A stretch of DNA of 64,000 bases from Bacillus alveayuensis (GCA_030812955.1 JAUSTR010000011.1:1-64000); one strand, 5' to 3'. Numbered from the stretch's first letter, positions 26,284 through 34,687 are shown. Numbers and translations: made by a program. Notes: generated from the letters alone by a model not told the origin.

Positions 26284-26613
26284 TTATGATCTCCTTGTCC
26301 GGTTTTCTGCCGGCTGCAATCGGGAAGTTTGTGTTTTCGGTATGGCGATAATGGCTTCGTTCGAATATTCGACATCCCAATTTCCTTCATCCCAATCTAG
26401 CGACAGCAGCTGCTGCTCACGCTTTTTTTTTGCTTCATTCACTTCTACACTATTATTTTGAGATAAAACGGTTTCTTCTTTTAATGAGATTTGCGTCTTG
26501 TTTTGCTGCCCGTTGTCATGTGCGTCCGAATTGTTTACCAGCTGAAGAAAGCTTGTAAATACAGTAATACCGCCTAATCCTATAATCCATTTTGTCCATT
26601 TATTTGTTCTCAT
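26284..26613 (-). CDS. hypothetical membrane-anchored protein
   Basis: A 109-residue protein with one hydrophobic segment at about 9-28 (WIIGLGGITVFTSFLQLV) preceded by basic residues, then a hydrophilic Gln/Asn/Glu-rich tail that would be extracytoplasmic, ending in Arg-rich sequence. I do not recognise a domain. ATG 26613 is preceded by AGGTG; the longer frame begins with a GTG inside that site. It lies two bases before apbE and 19 after the copper-amine-oxidase-like gene, so it is part of the cluster. Confidence 0.6.
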   Translation of the reverse strand: MRTNKWTKWIIGLGGITVFTSFLQLVNNSDAHDNGQQNKTQISLKEETVLSQNNSVEVNEAKKKREQQLLSLDWDEGNWDVEYSNEAIIAIPKTQTSRLQPAENRTRRS

Positions 26614-26632
26614 AAAGAACTTCACCTGCTTT

Positions 26633-27316
26633 CTAATAAACGAGTATTTGCTGTTGCTTTGTCCATGTAACTTGAAATCCTAAACTGTTCGCTAAAACGC
26701 TGATTGGAATATAAAGTTTTTGATTTTTTTCAAAAATAGGCAGAGGCATTGGTGTCTTTTTCATATTTTCGTAAGCTGCCCTTGAACCGTTTTTTACAAT
26801 CAAAAGTTTGTCATTGAGTTTGATTTCAGCTATTTTTGATGTTGAATATACAATAACTGAAGCACCTAAGTGTTGTGCCGTTTCCTCAAGCGGTACAAAT
26901 AGCTGCCCTTCCATAGGAACGACGTTCGTATACAGCAAGTCTTTTTCTTTAAATTGAATTGGCACGGTTTTTTCTGAAGAGATTGGTGTTGCTGCAAATT
27001 TATCAGGTGCTTCAGGAGAGCGCGACCACTTGTACCAATATTCTTGCTTTAATACGATTCGGTTTTCATAAGTGCCGGAATTTTGCTTATAATAGTTATC
27101 GTTTGCATTTCTTTCTTCCTTGAATTCTTTGGCATATTCATCTTCATATCGTTCTTCATCATTGTGCTCATCATCGTCGTCGTTTTCATGCTCATATTCC
27201 TCTATTCTTCCTTCGTATTCCTTCTCATCATCGTCAGCTTGAACGAATGCAGCATGAAATCCGGCTGTTGCTGAAATAAAGAAAATGAAACTTAGAATGG
27301 AAAAAATTTTTCTCAT
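26633..27316 (-). CDS. secreted protein with copper-amine-oxidase-N-like domain
   Basis: A 227-residue exported protein: Sec signal (1-27), a strongly acidic stretch rich in Asp, Glu and His (28-75), and a C-terminal domain of about 100 residues with the repeated pattern LFVPLEETAQHLGA and LYIPISVLANSLGF, typical of the copper amine oxidase N-terminal (stalk) domain. The acidic, His-containing part could bind metal ions; that is inference. It opens the seven-gene cluster and is preceded by GGGGG near the ATG. It has no catalytic domain of its own. Confidence 0.7.
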   Translation of the reverse strand: MRKIFSILSFIFFISATAGFHAAFVQADDDEKEYEGRIEEYEHENDDDDEHNDEERYEDEYAKEFKEERNANDNYYKQNSGTYENRIVLKQEYWYKWSRSPEAPDKFAATPISSEKTVPIQFKEKDLLYTNVVPMEGQLFVPLEETAQHLGASVIVYSTSKIAEIKLNDKLLIVKNGSRAAYENMKKTPMPLPIFEKNQKLYIPISVLANSLGFQVTWTKQQQILVY

Positions 27317-27427
27317 TGCGGTTTCCCCCTTTTTCTACTTCCTTTTGGGATTATTTTAAAAGTAAATTCTGAAAAGAAAATGAAAAAAAGGAAATAAAGA
27401 TGTGCCGGAAAAATCGTTTCAACAAAT

Positions 27428-27563
27428 AAAAGGGGCTGACCCAAAGGCAAGTGTCAGACCCCGAAATACAGTATAATAGGACATAATATTGGATAAATGA
27501 GCTATATATGTGAATACATGTGAAATACATGTGAGGTCAGACACTTACGGGCAAGCCCCTTTT
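27428..27563. repeat. 136-bp palindromic repeat with GTCAGACCCC core
   Basis: AAAAGGGGCT (27428-27437) and AGCCCCTTTT (27554-27563) form the ends; inside, AAGTGTCAGACC (27449-27460) pairs with GGTCAGACACTT (27535-27546) with one mismatch. The core GTCAGACCCC or its complement recurs at 38027-38036 and 40741-40750. It separates the redox cluster from the next gene and probably also ends that gene's transcript. Confidence 0.65.
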
Positions 27564-27748
27564 TAACGATGGAAAAGAATCAATTTGCCGCTTGAAGATG
27601 TACAGCGGTATGTTTTTTCGTGGCAGTTTTTTTCTCTTAGCTTCTGTTCGCCGATTTTTTTTGCTTCCTCTTCCCTCGCTGCTTCAAAAGTTTCGTCTAA
27701 CAACTTTTCGCCGTTTTTCTCAAATACCGTTAACGTATATGCTTTCAT
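27563..27748 (-). CDS. small YhzD-like protein
   Basis: A 61-residue protein, MKAYTLTVFEKNGEKLLDE at its start and SGKLILFHR at its end, which I take as a member of the YhzD-like family of small Bacillus proteins with no known function. It is soluble, mixed charged and contains two cysteines near the C-terminus. GGAGGG lies before the ATG. It is monocistronic between the palindromic repeat and the serine-recombinase element. Confidence 0.6.
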   Translation of the reverse strand: MKAYTLTVFEKNGEKLLDETFEAAREEEAKKIGEQKLREKNCHEKTYRCTSSSGKLILFHR

Positions 27749-27872
27749 CGGCGCTTCCCTCCTTGATGATTGGTTTTCACTGACTACTATTCTTTTTATT
27801 TGTCAAAATTAATCCTTAAAAAGATCTCCAAACAAAAAATTAAATACTGACTCCGTAACCCGACAAAAAGCG

Positions 27873-27935
27873 AAAACCGCAGAGGTTACTAAGCCACTTA
27901 ATGTATGTGGATGTGGCTGGGTACTCTGCGGTTTT
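27873..27935. terminator. strong bidirectional hairpin upstream of the recombinase unit
   Basis: AAAACCGCAGAG (27873-27884) pairs perfectly with CTCTGCGGTTTT (27924-27935), with AGCCAC/GTGGCT inside. On the plus strand TTTTTATTTTT follows. No plus-strand gene precedes it, so it may be a leader attenuator or mark the edge of the integrated unit. Confidence 0.65.
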
Positions 27936-27975
27936 TATTTTTAGACTTACCTTTAAATGAAAGGAGCCAACTATC

Positions 27976-28146
27976 ATGAAGAAACCATTAAATTCTATAG
28001 AACGCGTTTACAGTGACCCTAAAGTAACCTTTTCTGAACTTATTAAATCCATTATTAATAATAAAATTGACGAAATTGTCAATAATGCTAAAAAGGTGAA
28101 CACTGCTACATCTCAATTTAACAAGGAAGGATTGAATGTGAAATGA
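27976..28146 (+). CDS. 56-residue ORF coupled to the serine recombinase
   Basis: Begins MKKPLNSIERVYSDPKV and ends KEGLNVK, mostly helical and basic. AAAGGAG lies eight bases before the ATG, and its TGA overlaps the recombinase ATG (ATGA), a strong sign that it is a real, translationally coupled gene. I recognise no family. Small proteins next to large serine recombinases can be directionality factors or accessory subunits; that role is speculative here. Confidence 0.65.
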   Translation: MKKPLNSIERVYSDPKVTFSELIKSIINNKIDEIVNNAKKVNTATSQFNKEGLNVK

Positions 28147-29621
28147 GATGTGGCGTTTATGTACGAGTTTCTTCTGATAAGTTAGAGCAACAAGCTTCTT
28201 TACAGTATCAAAAAGAATTATTTTATAACTATATCGCAGATAAAGGCTGGGATTTGTATGAAGTTTACATCGATGTTGAATCAGGAACTACAGCAAAGCG
28301 CAAAAATTTGCAGCGATTAATTGACGATGCAATGAACAAAAAAATCGATGTTATTTTAGCCAAAGAGCTTTCGCGTTTAGCGAGAAACGGAGAACTATCT
28401 TATCAAATCAAAAATCTTTGTGAAAATCACGGGGTTCACATCATTACGCTAGATGGAGCTATTAACACCTTACAAGGAAACACACACATGTTTGGACTTT
28501 ATGCTTGGATGTATGAACAAGAAGCTCAACGTACAAGCGAACGAGTAAAAGAAACTCTCAAGACCCGTGCTAAAAAAGGGCTTTTTAAAGGAAGTACGCC
28601 CCCTTACGGATATACAATCAAAGATGGAAAATTGCACATTCGAGATGATGAAACCCCAAACATTGTTCGCAGAATTTTCAATGAATATCTGGCAGGCGAT
28701 GGTCGAGATATAAAAGCAAGAAGACTCTATAACGAAGGGATACCAACACCAGCTGAAGTGGCTGGAAAGAAGAATGCAGGTGACAAGTGGAATGATTCTA
28801 CTATCAAACTCATTTTAACGAATCCACACTATACCGGCGATTTGGTCCAAGGACGTACAACGACTGTGAGTGTTACAAGCAACAAACGGAAAAAGGCGTC
28901 TGATGAGAAGCTAATTATTATTCCAAACGCTCATGAGCCGATTATTCCAAGAGACGTATTTGAAGCTGTACAACATCAGATGAAATTACGTTCAAAAACC
29001 ATTCCTGCTCCAAAACGGCACCTATTTACGAATATCGCCTATTGCGCTGATTGCGGCAAAGGCATGTGGTATCGCTCAAATCGTAAAGGTTATGTGTGCG
29101 GTGGATATGCCAGATTCGACAAAAAAGCCTGCAGCAGCCATGTCATCAAAGAGGAAGTGCTTAAACAAACCATCATTCATGACATCCAGTCTCTCATGCG
29201 GCAAATTGATAAGGAATATTATTTAAAACAACTCGAAGAAAAAGCAAAACAATCTCAACTTTCCGTCCAAAAGAAACTGGATAAAATAAACAAGAAAATT
29301 GACGCCTTAAAAGCACGGAAACGAAAATATATCGAGCTGCTCGCCGATGAAAAAATCACCCAAGAGGATTATCAAGATATGATTGAGGCAAATAGCAAAG
29401 AAATCAATGAGCTTGTTATTTCAAAAAAAGAACTTGAATCTTTGTTATCAAGCCATAAAGTTGTCGAGAACATCCAAAAGTTGAAACAGGAATTAGCCCA
29501 ATTTTTAAACTTTGATGAATTAACACCGGAAATTTTGCATCGTTTAATTGATCGTATTGAAATTAAAGCGGATGGAACTCCAAAAATCTTTTATCGATTC
29601 TCCGCTCCGAAAATTGAATAA
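28143..29621 (+). CDS. large serine recombinase (resolvase/integrase family)
   Basis: A 492-residue site-specific recombinase: catalytic resolvase domain with Ser10 in YVRVSSDK, conserved AKELSRLARN and AQRTSERVKETLKTRA, a recombinase domain (PPYGYTIKDGK, ARRLYNEGIPTP, LTNPHYTGDLVQGR), a zinc ribbon (YCADCGKGMWYR, YVCGGY, Cys) and a coiled coil at about 365-445. Such enzymes integrate and excise phages, ICEs or developmental elements. It stands alone with a small partner ORF and no cargo, ending 24 bases from the convergent 3' end of rlmCD. B. subtilis also carries recombinase genes next to yefA (rlmCD), so the site may be a recurrent target. Confidence 0.88.
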   Translation: MRCGVYVRVSSDKLEQQASLQYQKELFYNYIADKGWDLYEVYIDVESGTTAKRKNLQRLIDDAMNKKIDVILAKELSRLARNGELSYQIKNLCENHGVHIITLDGAINTLQGNTHMFGLYAWMYEQEAQRTSERVKETLKTRAKKGLFKGSTPPYGYTIKDGKLHIRDDETPNIVRRIFNEYLAGDGRDIKARRLYNEGIPTPAEVAGKKNAGDKWNDSTIKLILTNPHYTGDLVQGRTTTVSVTSNKRKKASDEKLIIIPNAHEPIIPRDVFEAVQHQMKLRSKTIPAPKRHLFTNIAYCADCGKGMWYRSNRKGYVCGGYARFDKKACSSHVIKEEVLKQTIIHDIQSLMRQIDKEYYLKQLEEKAKQSQLSVQKKLDKINKKIDALKARKRKYIELLADEKITQEDYQDMIEANSKEINELVISKKELESLLSSHKVVENIQKLKQELAQFLNFDELTPEILHRLIDRIEIKADGTPKIFYRFSAPKIE

Positions 29622-29658
29622 GCAGGAAACAAAAGCGTTTCCTGCTTAATTTTTTCTC
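29620..29658. terminator. shared terminator between recombinase and rlmCD
   Basis: AAGCAGGAAAC and GTTTCCTGCTT form a perfect 11-bp stem followed on the plus strand by AATTTTTTC. The stem starts within the recombinase stop codon and its T-run is the last codons of rlmCD, a very compact tail-to-tail arrangement. Confidence 0.8.
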
Positions 29659-31031
29659 AAAACGATCTGCGAGACGCACTCCACATGCATCGTATGCGGA
29701 AACATATCAACAGGTTGTACTTCTTTCATTTCGTATCCACCTTGTTCCAAGATCGCAATGTCTCTTGCTAGTGTTGCAGGATTACAGGAAACGTAAACGA
29801 CTTTTTTCGGTTTCATGTCTAAAATGGTTTGCAGCAGTGATTCGTCACAGCCTTTGCGTGGTGGATCAACGACTATGACGTCTGCTCTGATTCCTTGTTC
29901 GTACCATTTTGGAATAATGGACTCTGCTTCACCCACGGCAAATTCGACGTTTTCAATATTGTTTAAACGTGCGTTGCGCTTCGCGTCTTCGATGGCTTCT
30001 GGGACGATTTCAACACCGTATACCTTTTTCGCTTTTTGTGCGAGGAAAAGAGAAATAGTGCCTATTCCACAATAAGCATCTATAACCGTTTCGTTTCCTG
30101 ATAAATTTGCATATTCTAGAGCCTTTTCATAAAGGACTTTCGTCTGTTCAGGGTTCACTTGATAAAACGATTTAGCCGAAATGGCAAATTTAATGTTACC
30201 AATGTAGTCATAAATGTATTCAGATCCCCAAAGAATTCTTGTTTCATCACCTAAAATAACATTTGTCCGCTTTGGATTAATGTTTTGCACGATAGATTTA
30301 ATATTTGGAAACTTTGCTGTTATTTCAGCTATCATTGATTTTTTGTTTGGGAAGTCCTTTGTACGGGTAATGAATACTAACATCATTTCTTTTGTTTGAT
30401 ACCCATAGCGAACCATAATATGGCGCAGCCAGCCTTGATGGGTCAATTCATCATAAGCTTGAATGCCAATGCGGCTGCAAATATTTTTGACAGCTTGAAC
30501 GACTTCATCGTTTTCAGACTGCTGGATTAAACAACGTTCCATATCAATGATGTCATGTGTTCTCTTTTGATAAAATCCAGCAATCAATCCGCCTTCTCTT
30601 TCTCCAACTGGTACTTGAGCTTTATTGCGGTAATTCCATGGATTTTTCATCCCTATCGTTGGATGAACTATCACTTTGTCCAAATTGACTTTCCCAATTC
30701 GGGCTAGTACTTCTTTTACATGCTTTTGTTTATGATCAAGCTGACCTTTGTAGCTTAAATGCTGAAGCTGACAGCCGCCGCATTGTTTGTAAACCGGGCA
30801 AGGTGCTGCCCTCCGCTCTGGACTTTGTTCGTATAGCTCTATTAGTCGACCGTATCCGTAACCTTTTTTTACTTTAACGATTTTTATTTTCCCTGATTCA
30901 CCTGGCAGTGCATTCGGAACAAATACCGGAAATCCCTCTATTTTCGCTACGCCAGCACCATCGTGTGTTAAGTCTTCAAAAACTGCATCGTAATATTCAT
31001 TTTTCTCAACCGGTGGTACAACCTTCGTCAT
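29646..31031 (-). CDS. rlmCD: 23S rRNA (uracil-5-)-methyltransferase RlmCD
   Basis: A 461-residue RNA m5U methyltransferase: N-terminal TRAM domain (about 10-70), an iron-sulfur cysteine set ([14 protein letters not shown] plus a later Cys), a Rossmann SAM domain ([16 protein letters not shown]) and the catalytic [12 protein letters not shown] and [12 protein letters not shown] motifs with the nucleophile Cys in SCNP. It modifies 23S rRNA U747 and U1939 in Bacillus (YefA). Its position next to dgkB and gatB matches B. subtilis. Confidence 0.92.
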   Translation of the reverse strand: MTKVVPPVEKNEYYDAVFEDLTHDGAGVAKIEGFPVFVPNALPGESGKIKIVKVKKGYGYGRLIELYEQSPERRAAPCPVYKQCGGCQLQHLSYKGQLDHKQKHVKEVLARIGKVNLDKVIVHPTIGMKNPWNYRNKAQVPVGEREGGLIAGFYQKRTHDIIDMERCLIQQSENDEVVQAVKNICSRIGIQAYDELTHQGWLRHIMVRYGYQTKEMMLVFITRTKDFPNKKSMIAEITAKFPNIKSIVQNINPKRTNVILGDETRILWGSEYIYDYIGNIKFAISAKSFYQVNPEQTKVLYEKALEYANLSGNETVIDAYCGIGTISLFLAQKAKKVYGVEIVPEAIEDAKRNARLNNIENVEFAVGEAESIIPKWYEQGIRADVIVVDPPRKGCDESLLQTILDMKPKKVVYVSCNPATLARDIAILEQGGYEMKEVQPVDMFPHTMHVECVSQIVLRKN

Positions 31032-31203
31032 GTTTGCTTCTCCCTTATCTTATTCTGCTGTTCAGATTGTATCATACTACAAGTTCATAACCAATATGAT
31101 TACCTTCAGAAATGGTTGTTCATAATACGTAATAGAAATGAAATGGGAACTGAAAAAATTTTTTACTATTATTAACGTTAGAGTCGGTGAGGAGTGATAC
31201 CAA

Positions 31204-31362
31204 ATGGAACAGAGCTTTAAAGATTCACTCATTGAAAAAATAATTACAAAAGGAGTGTATAAAACTGAAGATGGAAAACAGCTTTATGAGTTAAACGTCA
31301 TTGATTTATTAAAAATGGCAAATCAATTGGAAAGCGATCACAATAGAGAGCAGCTTTTTTAG
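31204..31362 (+). CDS. small Fur-regulated-basic-protein (FbpA)-like ORF
   Basis: A 52-residue protein: helix with SLIEKIITKGVYKTEDGKQ, then LYELNVIDLLKMANQLE. The pattern LIEK-x-I-x-KGVY-x(5-8)-QLYEL fits the FbpA-like domain of small iron-sparing regulators and many spore-former proteins of unknown function. GAGGAGTG lies eight bases before the ATG. It converges on dgkB, the stop codon lying in a shared terminator. No Fur box was found upstream, so iron control is unproven. Confidence 0.65.
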   Translation: MEQSFKDSLIEKIITKGVYKTEDGKQLYELNVIDLLKMANQLESDHNREQLF

Positions 31363-31371
31363 CTGCTCTTA
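31346..31371. terminator. shared terminator of the small ORF and dgkB
   Basis: AGAGCAGC and GCTGCTCT form an 8-bp stem with a T-rich loop overlapping the stop codon of the small plus-strand ORF, 13 bases from the dgkB stop codon on the other strand. Confidence 0.7.
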
Positions 31372-31383
31372 CTCATTACCCGA

Positions 31384-32298
31384 TTATAAAGGGGCGCATT
31401 GTTCGGCTTTTTCTTTTGACATAACGATTTCGATGTGTTGGTATAAGTTTTCAAATTCCCCTGGAAGGAGCCCACCGTATTCTCCATCCAAGTTAAGCTG
31501 CATTTTTTCATTTGTTTTCACTTTGACACGGTTAGCTTTTGTGTAAATAACATGTTCATCGCGAATATGGTCTCCGCGTAAAGCTAAACTTGCCACACGG
31601 ATAAATTCGGCAATGTTTGCTTTCTTTAAAATAATTAAATCAAACATACCGTCATTCAGCTTTGAATCCGGAGCAAGCTTTTCAAAACCACCAACAGAGT
31701 TCGTAAGCGATACTAAAAATAACATAATTTCCCCTTGAAACAGTTTGCCATCATATTCAATCTCAACTTCTGTCGGTCGAATAGATGGAAGTATTTCAAT
31801 CCCTTTTAAATAGTAGGCTAACTGACCTAGTACAGTCTTTAATTTGCTTGGAACTTCATATGTAAGCTCTGTTAAACGGCCGCCGCCTGCAATGTTAATA
31901 AAATAATGGTCATTCACTTTCCCGATATCAATTTTTCTTTTTACCCCGTTCAAAATCGCATCAACTGCATGCAAAATATGATCACGAGGAATTCCAATCG
32001 CACGGGCAAAATCATTCGTCGTACCAACTGGAATGACAGCAAGAGTAGGTCGATTTTCCATCGGGGCAAGACCATTCACCACCTCATTTACCGTACCGTC
32101 CCCTCCAGCAGCCACAATTAAGTCATATCCACGTTGTGACGCAATCTTTGCTGCTTCAACGGCATCACCTTCACCTGTTGTGGCATGACAAGATGTTTCA
32201 TAGCCTGCCTGTTCAAATTTTTGTAAAACCTCTGGCAAATATTTTTTAAAAATCTCACGACCAGACGTTGGATTATATATAATTCTCGCTCTTTTCAT
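31384..32298 (-). CDS. dgkB: diacylglycerol kinase DgkB
   Basis: A 304-residue soluble lipid kinase with the DAGK catalytic signature GGDGTVNEVVNGL near residue 65 and the GTTNDFARAIGIP loop. It returns diacylglycerol left over from lipoteichoic acid synthesis to the phospholipid pool as phosphatidic acid. Length and neighbours (rlmCD and gat genes) match B. subtilis YerQ. The acidic metal-site residues (DGMFDLIILKK, LNLDGEYGG) are present. It probably has its own promoter, since a terminator precedes it. Confidence 0.92.
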   Translation of the reverse strand: MKRARIIYNPTSGREIFKKYLPEVLQKFEQAGYETSCHATTGEGDAVEAAKIASQRGYDLIVAAGGDGTVNEVVNGLAPMENRPTLAVIPVGTTNDFARAIGIPRDHILHAVDAILNGVKRKIDIGKVNDHYFINIAGGGRLTELTYEVPSKLKTVLGQLAYYLKGIEILPSIRPTEVEIEYDGKLFQGEIMLFLVSLTNSVGGFEKLAPDSKLNDGMFDLIILKKANIAEFIRVASLALRGDHIRDEHVIYTKANRVKVKTNEKMQLNLDGEYGGLLPGEFENLYQHIEIVMSKEKAEQCAPL

Positions 32299-32445
32299 TA
32301 CACATCATCCTATACAAGGTAATGGGAAATATTTCTCGATTTTATATTACACAAAAAAACATTATAATACACAATCTACTCAATTTCAAAATATTTACTA
32401 TAATAATTCATTCAAGCTCCCTAATCTTTCCTGCCAAAACATTAT

Positions 32446-32471
32446 AAAAGCATCGGATATTCGATGCTTTT
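32446..32471 (-). terminator. terminator of the PAS-HD gene
   Basis: AAAAGCATCG and CGATGCTTTT are perfect complements with a 6-base loop, followed on the minus strand by further T. It sits 20 bases after the stop codon at 32492. Confidence 0.8.
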
Positions 32472-32491
32472 TGAGTATTTGTCTAACAAAT

Positions 32492-33535
32492 TTATAATGC
32501 TCTTTCTTGACTCATTGGATAGTCGTCTTGTTCATTTTGCTTGTTTTTGGACTCCTTCATCATAATAAATGATTCAACAAGCTCTGGGTCAAAATGCTTT
32601 CCGCTGTTTTCCTTTAAGAAGTCCAGTGCTTTTTCCATCGGCCATGCTTCTTTATAAGAGCGTCTACTTATGAGAGCATCAAACACATCGACAATACTGA
32701 TTATTCTTGCTTCAAACGGGATATCGTTTCCTTTTAGCTTATACGGGTACCCGGTTCCGTCCCATTTTTCATGATGGTATAAGATAACATTTCGTGCAAT
32801 CGCAAAGCTTTTCTGAAGCAAGTCCAGTTCAATATCTTTTGAAATCTTATCCAACATATCCACACCAATTAATGGATGGGTTTCAATGATCATCTGTTCA
32901 TAATGGGTGAGTGGGCCCGGTTTATATAAAATCCCTTCAGGAATCCCAGCTTTTCCAATATCATGAAGGATGCTTGCATTAATGATATTATTCATATATC
33001 CCTTTTGTAAATTTAATTGGCATCTCTCATTATGAAAATAAACGAGCTCCTCTGTAAACTTTTGCACTCTCATTAAATGACCTTCTATTCCAGGGTCACG
33101 AATTTCACAAGATATAGCCAGGACTTTTAAAATTTCTCTTTTCATTTCCGTTGCTTGTTCTCTAGAAATATATGATCCTTCTTTTAACGTTTCTAACTCG
33201 CGGAAAATCCCGACATAGTAAGTGCTATCTTTTATTTTAATCGGCGTAATCGTAATTGAGGAATGCCAAAGCTGCCCAGACTTCTTTTTATTAATAAAAA
33301 CACCCGACCACGGATTTCCTTGCTGTAGCTCTTTTTTTAATTCCGCATATACAGTGCTTTTCGTTAAATTAGAACGAAGAAATCTCGGGTTTTTTCCGCA
33401 AGCATACTGTTTTGTATAGCCTGTGATATTCTCAAAAGCTTTATTAACCGCTATAATACGATAATTTCGATCGGTAATAATAACAGCATCCGCTAAAAGT
33501 AAATACCCTTCTAATTTTGGATGTAAAGAAGCCAA
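32492..33535 (-). CDS. PAS domain-HD (HD-GYP-like) phosphohydrolase
   Basis: A 347-residue signalling protein: PAS domain at about 8-115 (ADAVIITDRNYRIIAVN, FENITGYT, NPWSGVFINKKKSG) and an HD hydrolase domain (HLMRVQKFTEEL, ASILHDIGKAGIP, HPLIGVDML, YHHEKWDGTGYP, SIVDVFDALISRRSYK). The HDIGK and HHEKWDGTGYP motifs are those of HD-GYP phosphodiesterases acting on cyclic dinucleotides, though activity cannot be confirmed. No membrane helix. The start is TTG, with GGAGG seven bases upstream. It replaces nothing in the B. subtilis order between dgkB and gatB, so it is an insertion. Confidence 0.8.
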   Translation of the reverse strand: MASLHPKLEGYLLLADAVIITDRNYRIIAVNKAFENITGYTKQYACGKNPRFLRSNLTKSTVYAELKKELQQGNPWSGVFINKKKSGQLWHSSITITPIKIKDSTYYVGIFRELETLKEGSYISREQATEMKREILKVLAISCEIRDPGIEGHLMRVQKFTEELVYFHNERCQLNLQKGYMNNIINASILHDIGKAGIPEGILYKPGPLTHYEQMIIETHPLIGVDMLDKISKDIELDLLQKSFAIARNVILYHHEKWDGTGYPYKLKGNDIPFEARIISIVDVFDALISRRSYKEAWPMEKALDFLKENSGKHFDPELVESFIMMKESKNKQNEQDDYPMSQERAL

Positions 33536-33945
33536 TGTTTTTCCTCCTAGTTTTAAGTTCGGAAATTATATTGGTTTATATCTAGAAAATTGTAGATGTT
33601 TAAAGATCGTTTTTGAGATTTTGTATGAAAATTACAAACATTATTAAAAAATCTTACCCTTATATTATACATGTAATGAAGCTTTTCAAATAAAAATTAT
33701 TCATTTGTCAATAATCCGACGATTTCATTTGTCACAAATAAGACATAACATTTGTAATCAAAAATCCCCATTTAAACAAACGTTTATTTCAAGGCAAATT
33801 TCCTTGATAACGCAACCTCTTCTCCAGTTAACCAAACGTTTGTTTAAATTGAAATTCCTTGCCAGCTTAATCTCTCTAATACTTAACTGTAGTTGAGCAA
33901 TTCTGATTACAATAATTACCATAAAAAAAACAAACAGGTTACCCC
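33536..33945. other. intergenic region with a 15-bp inverted repeat
   Basis: The 410-base gap holds the promoter of the PAS-HD gene and, at 33771-33848, a long inverted repeat described separately. No gene is visible. Confidence 0.5.
33771..33848. repeat. perfect 15-bp inverted repeat, TTTAAACAAACGTTT
   Basis: TTTAAACAAACGTTT (33771-33785) and AAACGTTTGTTTAAA (33834-33848) are exact complements separated by 48 bases. Each arm contains AAACGTTT-type palindromes like TetR-family operators, but also could be terminal repeats of a lost element. An internal CAAGG-CCTTG hairpin follows the left arm. Confidence 0.6.
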
Positions 33946-34191
33946 TTATGTCACGTGAAGCTGTTTTTTCACAGAATCAATGGGAATATTTTGTTTCGCC
34001 GCATGGTAAATGAACTCCACGAGGCTATGTCCTTTTCTCTTACGCAGGAGATCGAGCACATCCGAAAAATTGCCGTTGGATTCGAACATACTGTACACAT
34101 AAGCAAGTTGTACAATAATCCAATACCGTTTCATTACTTGAGGTTCGGGAACACGGTATCCATCAAGCTTCAGGGGGGAGATGAAGTCCAA
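33946..34191 (-). pseudogene. C-terminal remnant of a DDE transposase
   Basis: An 81-residue frame reading VMKRYWIIVQLAYVYSMFE, then FSDVLDLLRKRKGHSLVEF and ending KKQLHVT resembles the C-terminal tail of IS4-type transposases of Bacillus. The catalytic part is missing and no ribosome site fits. It is flanked by hairpin repeats and by the inverted repeat at 33771, marking an old insertion point upstream of gatCAB's 3' end. Confidence 0.6.
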
Positions 34192-34234
34192 AAAGAAGCA
34201 AATGTAGATGATGAATGTCCGTCATGAGGCTTTT

Positions 34235-34385
34235 GAAGGACATAAATAAGATAGAAAGCATAAGAAGTGTCCTTCATTGGATTAATGAAGGACATAATGA
34301 AGATAGAAAACATAAGAAAGGTCCTTCATAGGACTAATAAAGGACATAAATATGATAGGAAACAAGAGAAATGACAAAACGTTAT
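34235..34385. repeat. three tandem copies of a 52-bp hairpin repeat
   Basis: Units start at 34235, 34287 and 34339, each with AAGGACATAA, then GATAGAAA and CATAAGAA-like segments. In units one and two GAAGGAC pairs with GTCCTTC, so each forms a hairpin; the third unit lacks the second arm. Confidence 0.75.
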
Positions 34386-34650
34386 GAAAAATAGTGGATT
34401 CCTTGATGAGGTGCTAATCTATTCATGAGACATGAACATCTTTGTAGGTAGTTGGTAGCGCATCTAATCTAACCAAGGAGTTGGATTCCTGTCTCCTTTT
34501 TTGTTTGGATGTAAATATATGTTAGGGAATTTGCTCATCTACATTACTTAATTAAACATTTGATTACAGGCTTATACAAACGTTAGTTTAGTATCTGCAT
34601 CCAGTTGAACTGGATTATAGTTAATAATATGAAAAATCGCCAATGTTAAA

Positions 34651-34672
34651 AACACCCGCGATAACGGGTGTT
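34651..34672 (-). terminator. terminator of gatCAB
   Basis: AACACCCG and CGGGTGTT form a perfect 8-bp stem followed by T residues on the minus strand, 15 bases beyond the gatB stop codon. Confidence 0.8.
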
Positions 34673-34687
34673 TCAAGCCGATTCATT

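Larger units (their letters stand above)
34192..34687. other. intergenic region with tandem hairpins and terminators
   Basis: The 496-base stretch between the transposase remnant and gatB holds a three-copy 52-bp repeat (34235-34385), a hairpin with T-run at 34475-34502 and the gat terminator at 34651. A tRNA-like look of 34427-34495 was considered and rejected. Confidence 0.5.

Noticed and set aside
34427..34495. A tRNA-like stretch (GAGACA/TGTCTC ends, GGTAGTTGGTAGCGCA-like D-arm look)
   Set aside because: No consistent anticodon stem and a wrongly sized D region; the AAGGAG/CTCCTT hairpin with T-run is better read as a terminator.
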